A program made the translations under genes and the position numbers. DNA of 64,000 nt, taken from contig JACWAH010000026.1 in the NCBI GenBank assembly GCA_014874365.1, forward strand, positions 89,649 through 153,648, written 5' to 3'. Shown piece after piece: positions 54,574 through 61,319 of the stretch. How positions within the stretch are numbered: the stretch's first letter is position 1; every line of letters starts with the position of its first letter. The DNA comes from Thermoplasmatales archaeon (GTDB lineage Archaea; Thermoplasmatota; Thermoplasmata; Thermoplasmatales; Thermoplasmataceae). The notes under the pieces were generated by a model. The model searched no databases. It was not told the DNA's origin and saw only the letters and a list, made by a program, of their open reading frames with translations.

Positions 54574-55112
54574 TGCTTATCACCATCCGGTACCAAGAAA
54601 ATTTTTTCCACAGCCAGCAATCTTGCTTCCCATGCCGACTTGGCATTATTAACTTCATCAGAAAGTTTTGTTATTCTATCAGATATATCCTGAACGGATG
54701 TGAAATCTGCCATCTGATCGATCCGAGAAGATATATCCAGAAATTTAAGGTCGTAGTCATACAGCGTACCAAGCTTACTTTCATCGACTCTAATGCTTGA
54801 GGATATCCCGGAATACCCTTGTTGCGAATGAAGTAATTCACCCTGGAATTGCTGCACCTTAGAGATTCCTGAACCAATCAAAGTGAGTTTTGAGAATTCA
54901 TTCTGGTTTACCAGATTTGACCTCTCGCTTTGCAGAGAATTAAGGGCTCTCTGCAAAACAACTGATATCTGTTTTCTCAAAAGTTCATCAGCTACTCTCA
55001 GATCTTCTAGTTTCCTGTATCCGCTATATCCTGGGATCACCAGCTGAATTTTTTTCAATAACCCTCTGCTGGTAACCACAGCTGATTTTATGTCGGGATT
55101 TCCCACTGCCAT
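54570..55112 (-). CDS. Coiled-coil protein of the SPFH operon
   Basis: 180 residues, strongly helical, with heptad-like regions at about 35-75 and 120-170 and no Cys residues. It is the first gene of the three-gene operon. In bacteria the SPFH/zinc-ribbon pair is often encoded with a PspA-like coiled-coil protein, and this may be its functional counterpart, though the sequence is not recognisably PspA. A TATA-like TATAATATT lies about 25-30 bases upstream of the ATG. Confidence 0.72.
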   Translation of the reverse strand: MAVGNPDIKSAVVTSRGLLKKIQLVIPGYSGYRKLEDLRVADELLRKQISVVLQRALNSLQSERSNLVNQNEFSKLTLIGSGISKVQQFQGELLHSQQGYSGISSSIRVDESKLGTLYDYDLKFLDISSRIDQMADFTSVQDISDRITKLSDEVNNAKSAWEARLLAVEKIFLVPDGDKQ

Positions 55113-55206
55113 AATAGAGCTTTATACAATCTAATATTATAGAATTTAGTGTGCGGGTCTCTCAGAAAAAAGGAAACCGCTTTGTTCAGGTTTGCACTTA
55201 TTAAGT

Positions 55207-55563
55207 ATGACTTCTGGGGAGGACTTTTCACAGAGGATAAAAAACTGGTTAGATGGGCTTGCTACGGACTTAAAAGTGGATGAGCATGATTTCGAGGATC
55301 TGGAGAGATATCTTTTGGAGGAATTTGACTACGCAGATTCAATGTCTGACACAAGCCCGGGTGAGGCCTATGGAAAAATATTGGAGATTGCGAATTTAAC
55401 CAGCAAAGCTGCCGTGAAAGAACCATTGCTCGTGGGTTTGCTTATGAAATACTTACAGCGCTTTGTCAATGTAATGAATAAAGTGCAAAAGGCAATGGGA
55501 GCAGCTTCATTCAGCATAGCAGTTTCGTTTCCGTTTGACATAGATTTAATTCTGAACTTTTAG
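55207..55563 (+). CDS. Hypothetical protein, 118 residues
   Basis: Soluble, acidic and helical (DFSQRIKNWLDGLATDL, then DLERYLLEEFDYADS), with a more hydrophobic C-terminus. ATG 55207 is chosen over a TTG 15 bases upstream. It diverges from the SPFH operon across 94 bases. No family recognised. It could belong functionally with that operon, but only the position suggests it. Confidence 0.6.
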   Translation: MTSGEDFSQRIKNWLDGLATDLKVDEHDFEDLERYLLEEFDYADSMSDTSPGEAYGKILEIANLTSKAAVKEPLLVGLLMKYLQRFVNVMNKVQKAMGAASFSIAVSFPFDIDLILNF

Positions 55564-56162
55564 ATCGGTCTGGGCGAATCCTTAATTTTTTCTGGCTTTC
55601 CATGATATCTTTAATACCTGAATCATAGCTTTGCTAAGACTCAAGAGAATGGTTCTCCAGGCAATATTATTCGAGGAATCTTTAGTATGAAGTTTTGTTA
55701 TATGGTTATCTCATCGTATTTCCCGCTTAAATGGTGCTCCATACATTTAGGATCCTTAACGGGAGTACAGCATTCCCCTATATACCCGTAGTTGCTGGGG
55801 ACACGGAACGGGCCACCTTTTGCATTAACCCTCAATCAATTTGGCTGACAACGTGAAGCATCCTGCGTTACTGTCTCAGGCCCCAGGGGCCCGCAATATG
55901 CACACCGGGTAAAGGATTGAAAACAAAAACCATGTCTAGTTTCAACAACCTGGCAGATAACGTATTCAAATATCTGCTGCAATTAGAGTGTTCTCCAAAT
56001 TTGCTGATTGCATGAGCTTGAAGTTAAGAGGCAAAAAAAAGTAATTTACACATAATAACCCAAATACCGGATTATGCACAACAAAATTTATTAACGCCGA
56101 ATTACATTGGTTTTGACTAATTAAAGAATGGAACCAGATTCATATTTTCATAATAATAGAAT
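55564..56162. other. Gene-free region with a GC-rich inverted-repeat segment
   Basis: No ORF of note in about 600 bases. The middle part, 55770-55910, is clearly more GC-rich than the flanks and holds possible stems: CCCC near 55774 with GGGG near 55796, and GGCCCC-A-GGGGCC at 55879-55891. In an AT-leaning genome this could mark a structured RNA or imported DNA. The rest is AT-rich. Confidence 0.35.
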
Positions 56163-56172
56163 TATATAAAAT
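56163..56172 (+). promoter_or_regulatory. TATA box upstream of the peptide ORF
   Basis: TTATATAAAA is a near-ideal archaeal TATA element, about 51 bases before the ATG at 56223. Transcription would begin near 56195, leaving a leader of about 28 bases. Confidence 0.5.
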
Positions 56173-56222
56173 ATATTGTATACAATTGCATCAATTAATA
56201 CCACAGGCGTAAATTGCCCTCT

Positions 56223-56306
56223 ATGGAAATAGAAATCGTAAACAAAGATGAGGAGGTGTTTAAGCACATGTCTGGACCAATAGGCGGCGGAAGTCCCATT
56301 TTTTAA
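56223..56306 (+). CDS. Tiny ORF encoding a 27- or 12-residue peptide, convergent with the TPR gene
   Basis: ATG 56223 to TAA 56306 encodes 27 residues: an acidic first half and a Gly-rich end. Inside it, AGGAGGTG at 56251-56258, a perfect eight-base match to the archaeal anti-Shine-Dalgarno sequence, stands nine bases before ATG 56268, which would encode only MSGPIGGGSPIF. A strong TATA box lies upstream, and a run of six T residues (56299-56304) ends the ORF. The stop is three bases from the stop of the convergent TPR gene. A leader-plus-core peptide precursor, a signalling peptide or a chance ORF are all possible. Confidence 0.45.
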   Translation: MEIEIVNKDEEVFKHMSGPIGGGSPIF

Positions 56307-56309
56307 AAC

Positions 56310-57620
56310 TCAGGTACATCCCATAAATATTTCTGTATTTGAATCAAACTCTTTTATACTGTCCGGGCTGCGGAGATATTCGATTACTTTCCGCCTTGCC
56401 CTTTCCATGGTTATATGGCTGGATTTGAGAATTTTCATTGCTTTGAAGATCTCCGTCAAATGCGCTATCATCTCATTTCTCTGTTGCAGAGGGGTTTCGT
56501 CATTTACTGACAGAAGATTGTTTAAGGCCAAATCAAAACCCGCTTCGTCTTTCTTTGCGAGGTTGTATTCACAGAAAGCGGCGTAGACGGCAGCATTATG
56601 ATTGACGTCATTAAATTGCGAAAAATACTCCTTTGCATTATCCAGTGACTGAATGTCGTATTTACCTGTTTTTCTCAATATGCTGGTTGATACGATCCCG
56701 ATTTTAGAGAGATGATAAACAACGCTGTTACCAGTGGAAGGGGATAATTCCAGCGCCGTCTGGAAGTCTTCACTGGCTTCTTCGAATTTGTCAACAGCTT
56801 TCATGATGAGTGCTTTATAAAGAAAAGCATACTGAAGTAAAAAGTCATTTTTGAGATTGCTCAACAGGTGTATTGCATCCTCAATGCTATTGGTAGCTTC
56901 ACTTATGCGGCCAGTCTTCATAAATGCCAGCCCTATGTTCAACTTTACCTTTGCTTCTCCTCGTTTATCGTCTATTTCCCCATATTCCGATAAGGCCATT
57001 CCATAATTCTCAATTGCCACACCCAGTTCTCCTACCCAAGCGTGGAAGTTCGCCAAGCCAGTGTAAGAATTTGCAAGGCACAGATGATCATCCAGTGCAA
57101 TTGCTTCCTGAATCGCTTTCCTGAAGTAACGTGGCAGCAATTGGGTCTGCCCGGAATAAAAAGCTTCCAGACCTTTTAACCTGTAGTACCTGGCTAAGTT
57201 CATTTTAAGCGACAGGTCGTTCTTCAGTTTATCCAGGATCTTTATCGTTAAGAGGGATTCCTCTATCTGGCCAGAATCATAATACTTCTCTGCAAGATCA
57301 AGTTCATAATCAGAAAATAATCCGCCATTGCTGATCAGTGAAGTGAGTGCAGTCCTTGATTCTGTTATAATCGCATCATCGAATGACGCACCTTCATTCA
57401 GAACAATAATTGGGAGCTCTGGACTTTGAAAGTAACTTAAATTTCCGTATTCGTCGATGATGAGCTTCGCGTAACCCAATTGACGTAAAACTTCAAGGAT
57501 TGGCAGATTTGAATCAACGTTGTTAAAAGTTTCATGAATATCCGATTGTAGTGAGCCAGTCGCAATATGCGCGCAGATTGCAAGTACCTCTTCTGAAGTT
57601 TGGATATTCAATGTCTGCAT
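56310..57620 (-). CDS. TPR-repeat protein, possible regulator
   Basis: 436 residues. About residues 1-70 may form a small winged-helix-like domain. Residues 95-400 are helical pairs of tetratricopeptide type (for example GLANFHAWVGELGVAIENYG, NIGLAFMKTGRISEATNSIE, KALIMKAVDKFEEASEDFQT). The layout recalls bacterial Rap/RRNPP proteins, which bind short peptides in the TPR groove, but no direct relation can be shown by eye. A TATA-like TTAATTAA lies within 20 bases of the ATG. A tiny ORF ends head-to-head with its 3' end. Confidence 0.8.
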   Translation of the reverse strand: MQTLNIQTSEEVLAICAHIATGSLQSDIHETFNNVDSNLPILEVLRQLGYAKLIIDEYGNLSYFQSPELPIIVLNEGASFDDAIITESRTALTSLISNGGLFSDYELDLAEKYYDSGQIEESLLTIKILDKLKNDLSLKMNLARYYRLKGLEAFYSGQTQLLPRYFRKAIQEAIALDDHLCLANSYTGLANFHAWVGELGVAIENYGMALSEYGEIDDKRGEAKVKLNIGLAFMKTGRISEATNSIEDAIHLLSNLKNDFLLQYAFLYKALIMKAVDKFEEASEDFQTALELSPSTGNSVVYHLSKIGIVSTSILRKTGKYDIQSLDNAKEYFSQFNDVNHNAAVYAAFCEYNLAKKDEAGFDLALNNLLSVNDETPLQQRNEMIAHLTEIFKAMKILKSSHITMERARRKVIEYLRSPDSIKEFDSNTEIFMGCT

Positions 57621-58428
57621 ATATTAATCGGTTAATTAAACGTTGCAGTAAATAACGTCCTGGCCATGCTTTCGCAGTAAGTCTCCGGCTTCCTAGGCCG
57701 CATGCAGAGTCCCCTCTTGCCAGAACTTCTTTAAAAGCGACCATGCAGGAACGCAATCAGGTACTTTATTGAATTTCGCCCTGGTTAAACGTACAGAAAC
57801 TCGAAAGGTTTCAAAGAGATAAAAGGCAGGTTTTGACCAACATTCCAGGGAACAGTATGTGCACCATGCAGGATATTTCGATTTTCAAGCCCAATCTCTG
57901 GGAGTACATGTAACCAAGCGTGAAATGATGCGAGGACCTTGAGGATCATTGGACGGCACATCTGCTACAGAGAATCATAAGCGTCATTCCGTGTACAGTG
58001 AGCTCTCCCACAAATGAGATCAAGTTAATGGAGGAGCTTGCTGCTACGCCATGCAGCTTACATAATTCACAGATCGATCTTTAGCTTACATGGGCCCATG
58101 GGCTACAGGGACACGAAACACAATTCTTAACACGACTATCAGGAAACTCCATACCATTTACGAGTTGGGATGAGGGAGAGCCAGTATTATTACCCTGCAA
58201 CTGAATATAATATGGTTATTCCAAACATACACTCCCGGAGTTACACATGTGCTGGTTTATGCCCTACCGGTAGTGGCAACCGGCCCACGGAAGGGGAAAG
58301 CTCAAAACTTTGATCGCCGGAGGAAATCCTGTAAGTTGAATCATGGCGGACCAGTTAATATCATATTCGCTTATATTCGATGTTACCCAGATCTTCACTT
58401 CTATGCAAGAACTTCCTAACATTGGGCT
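57621..58428. other. Long region without an intact gene, degraded coding-like sequence
   Basis: About 800 bases with no open frame of useful length. The plus strand from about 57790 to 57911 reads as a coding-like frame (LERFQRDKRQVLTNIPGN, then IFKPNLWEYM) that ends in TAA, and later pieces are broken by stops. This looks like a decayed gene of unknown origin. No repeats or RNA genes are recognised. Confidence 0.35.
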
Positions 58429-58989
58429 TTAAGGAGCTTTTCTGAGTATCTCTTCAAGGGATAACCCGCTGACTGCAGAAAAATCGTAATCTTTAGCATC
58501 GTACCCTTCCTTACAGTATTCATCTCGATGTTTGATCATGAGCCAGGAATCCTTTCCGTACAGGCCTTTTGTCTTGACCAGTGCAAAGGATCCTTGCAGC
58601 TTCTTCCCGTATAGTCGGAATTTCAGATTCCCTTCCTTTAGGGATTTTACTGCGACCGCTTCCGCTTCTGAGATATCCGTTACCTCATGCCTCACCCCCT
58701 TTTCCACTTCGATTTCTGGCCAATACGTACCCTCGTCCCATATCATTACAATTCCCGCTCCATACTTACCTCCGGGAGTTATCCCCTCGAAGTGCCTGTA
58801 CTCCAGTTCGTGATCACCGGTTACCATTGCCAGACGCTTCGTTCTGCTATCAAGAGAGGGACCCTTGGGAATAGACCATGAGGGTAGGACTCCTCCTATT
58901 TCAAGCCTGAAATCATAGTGCAAAGCAGTGGCTCTGTGCTTCTGGACTACGAATGCAAGTCGATGCATGTTGTTCATGTATTTTGACAA
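58429..58989 (-). CDS. Stand-alone LigD-type DNA 3'-phosphoesterase
   Basis: 186 residues, the size of a single PE domain. Active-site motifs are present: H18 and H24-x-D26 with R28 (KHRATALHYDFRLE), SWSIPKGPS (38-45), H60, Y64 and FEG near 67-69, and YGAGIVMIWDEGTY. The enzyme trims 3' phosphates and ribonucleotides at DNA ends. In bacteria the domain is fused to ligase D of end-joining; in archaea it occurs alone. The start is TTG 58989 with AGGT upstream; ATG 58977 is the alternative. No Ku or ligase is nearby. Confidence 0.92.
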   Translation of the reverse strand: MSKYMNNMHRLAFVVQKHRATALHYDFRLEIGGVLPSWSIPKGPSLDSRTKRLAMVTGDHELEYRHFEGITPGGKYGAGIVMIWDEGTYWPEIEVEKGVRHEVTDISEAEAVAVKSLKEGNLKFRLYGKKLQGSFALVKTKGLYGKDSWLMIKHRDEYCKEGYDAKDYDFSAVSGLSLEEILRKAP

Positions 58990-59013
58990 GGTCTGTGACC
59001 TTTATCTATTTGT

Positions 59014-59646
59014 TCACTTCTTAATCTTCTCTTGCAGATTTCCGATAATGTCAAACCCGTGCGATGACAGGAGCGATAATGCTCCAGTCTTTTTGACCAG
59101 TTTCCTGAATGCATTCCTGGATTGATCCCTGAATTCCTTGTGCGTGGTATCTTCAGTGGGGTTTGGAGGGTCAAGCGGTAGGAATCCTGGCGATTCCAGA
59201 ACGCTTCCGTTTTCGTCCCCAACAGCGTTGTCTCCGATGAAGAGTTCTTTTTTATCCGTCAGGATGGCATAATCGTACATGAATTCGAAAGCTTCAAACC
59301 CAAGCACTTTCCCTGCTCGATAAGTTTCAAAATCCTCGATCGCTTTCACTGCAGCAAGTTCCCACGATTCTACTGCCTCTTGTTTCTGCTCAGGGAAATA
59401 AACAGGAATACCTGCCTTTTCCTTTATGTACTTCGACGCTCTTGTGTGATTTTGTGATGTAAGCAGAACATCTTCTGGTTTACCAGATCTTGTTACTGCA
59501 TTGAGGAGTCCGGGTACGAATGGGGAGTCGATGAATATGCATCCCGAATCCCTGATAAGGATATGCCCGACCATGGTCCCACACCTGAGACTTGTACCTG
59601 CAGGATCTGTTGTGCCCCAGTTAAATACTCCTTTTCTTACTGGCAA
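59014..59646 (-). CDS. Metallo-beta-lactamase-like protein lacking the usual metal motif
   Basis: 210 residues. The order GHILIRDSGCIFIDSPF, then DVLLTSQNHTRASKYIKE, then KELFIGDNAVGD, then LLSSHGFDI follows the MBL fold, but the HxHxDH motif is reduced to QNHTRAS, so at most a partial metal site remains. It may be catalytically changed or non-enzymatic. The only in-frame start is TTG at 59646. It lies 24 bases upstream of the phosphoesterase gene on the same strand, probably co-transcribed, which hints at a joint role in nucleic-acid processing, unproven. Confidence 0.7.
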   Translation of the reverse strand: MPVRKGVFNWGTTDPAGTSLRCGTMVGHILIRDSGCIFIDSPFVPGLLNAVTRSGKPEDVLLTSQNHTRASKYIKEKAGIPVYFPEQKQEAVESWELAAVKAIEDFETYRAGKVLGFEAFEFMYDYAILTDKKELFIGDNAVGDENGSVLESPGFLPLDPPNPTEDTTHKEFRDQSRNAFRKLVKKTGALSLLSSHGFDIIGNLQEKIKK

Positions 59647-59714
59647 GAATATCCGCCTTGAGAATGGGTGTTACTTTCGAACAAGTTTATAAATAGAGAG
59701 AATTCTAGAACGAC

Positions 59715-60560
59715 ATGGCGAAATCTGAGACCATGCATTACCTTGATGTAGAAGGTGGCAGAATTGCATACGACATTTCTGGGCCGGAAAACTGGCAAGC
59801 AGTTATTCTGATACATGAAGCCATTGCTGACCGCAGAATGTGGAACAGGGAATTCTCAAACCTTGCAAAACTTTACCGTGTCGTGCGATACGACATGAGA
59901 GGCTTCGGCAACTCCACTCCTGCCAATAGCGAATTTTCATCAATAGACGATCTAAAAGCAGTGATTGACCACTTGAAGCTAAAACATCCAATCATTGTTG
60001 GGGCAAGCATGGGCGGTAGAATTGCAATCGACTTTGCTATTGCACACCCTAATGTAGTTCTCGGTTTGTTGCTAATCTCGCCAGGTTTCTCCGGAATGGA
60101 TTTTCCCATGTTCCCGGACGGGGTCTTTGATGCTGATGAAAAAGCCTCCAGAGCGGCGTTTGAAGCCTTTACTGCCGGAAAGGTTGAAGAGGCGTTTGAG
60201 CACCTCCGGGGGCTCTGGGGATCGGCCTTAAAAGGCAGTAATCTCGAATTCTTTCGAACAATGGTAATGGAGAACGCTAGTGAGGTCTTCCAGGAGCGGT
60301 CAGGTCAACATGAGCGCCAGGTTGAACCCAAAGCCGCGTCCCAACTTTCATACATACATTTACCACTTCTGGTCTTGGTTGGAGATCGGGACAATCCCGC
60401 AATGCCGCACGTAGCACGCTACATAGTGGATCATGTGCCTGATGCTAAAATGAAGATCATTCCCGGGGCAGATCACCTGCTGAACCTTACAGCTCCAAGA
60501 GCTTTCGATGAGTCTTTTGCAGGGTTAATGGAGACAATAAAGAGTTCGAGGATACACTAG
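59715..60560 (+). CDS. Alpha/beta hydrolase
   Basis: 281 residues. The catalytic Ser is S98 in GASMGGR, the acid lies in VLVGDRDNPAMP, and the His in IPGADHLLNL. This is the common arrangement of small esterases and 3-oxoadipate enol-lactonase-like enzymes; substrate unknown. A TATA box TTTATAAA at 59686-59693, 22 bases before the ATG, suggests a leaderless transcript. It diverges from the MBL-like gene. A decayed transposase begins directly after its stop. Confidence 0.88.
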   Translation: MAKSETMHYLDVEGGRIAYDISGPENWQAVILIHEAIADRRMWNREFSNLAKLYRVVRYDMRGFGNSTPANSEFSSIDDLKAVIDHLKLKHPIIVGASMGGRIAIDFAIAHPNVVLGLLLISPGFSGMDFPMFPDGVFDADEKASRAAFEAFTAGKVEEAFEHLRGLWGSALKGSNLEFFRTMVMENASEVFQERSGQHERQVEPKAASQLSYIHLPLLVLVGDRDNPAMPHVARYIVDHVPDAKMKIIPGADHLLNLTAPRAFDESFAGLMETIKSSRIH

Positions 60561-61173
60561 ATTCTCGTTCAGATGAAAGCCAGGCAGTAGCTGGGCCACG
60601 GGTACTGATTCTCGCACAATAACAGTCTGAACCTTTGGTAAAAACTGCCCAAAATCGGCTAACGAAAAACGGTGATCCTGATGCACTCATGAGGAAGCAT
60701 CTTGTCGTCGTTATCACCGCCGATGCGAAGGGGAAGAAGCTGATCGGCATATCCGTGCGGATAGTAGGACCAGGCAGATCGAAGGGAATGACGCGATCGA
60801 TCACCCCAGAACCGCAAAGATGAAGGGCATCTCAATATCGAAATTCTATGGGGACGGTGCATTCGATTCCAATGAAATGTTCACATCCCTTGATAGATTG
60901 CACATAGATCCAATAATAAAGATCAGGAAGAATGCTTCCACGGATCATGTGCGGGGATCAATGCACCGCAGGAAAGCAATCCGCACCTATCAGGATCTCG
61001 GTTACAAAGAGTGGACAGAGCAGAACCATTACGGCATGAGATGGCCTGCCACAGAAGGAATCTTTTCAGCGGTGAAGAGAAAGTTCGGCTAGAACACTGT
61101 GTCAAGAAAGATTGAATTCCTGCTGGCAGAAGGTTATCAGCGCTTCTGGATACACGGTGAGATGCGTGAATAA
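60561..61173 (+). pseudogene. Decayed IS5-like transposase
   Basis: Pieces of one transposase lie in two frames. Frame A holds VLILAQ, a TAA at 60620, then KHLVVVITADAKGKKLIGISV to about 60785. A frameshift near 60785 moves to frame B (NDAIDHPRTAKMKGI, YGDGAFDSNEMF, WPATEGIFSAVKRKFG), which meets TAG at 61090-61092 and then runs on in frame (SRKIEFLLAEGYQRFWIHG) to TAA 61173. The YGDGAFDS Asp and the ATEGIFSAVKR Glu fit an IS4/IS5 DDE core. The N-terminal part is lost. No terminal repeats were found. Confidence 0.75.
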
Positions 61174-61319
61174 GAAGAAAGGAGGGTGAAAATGGAGGTT
61201 GCAGGTAAGAAATAGGATCATGAAAGCAAAGATTTAGTGAAAAGATGCCGAATATCTTGATTTATCAAACAGAGCATATACATCAGAATAATTAAATAAG
61301 TATTATTCGTCCCTCAAAA

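Noticed and set aside
55879..55891. GGCCCCAGGGGCC as a terminator
   Set aside because: The one-base loop cannot form a hairpin as such, no T run follows, and no gene ends just upstream.
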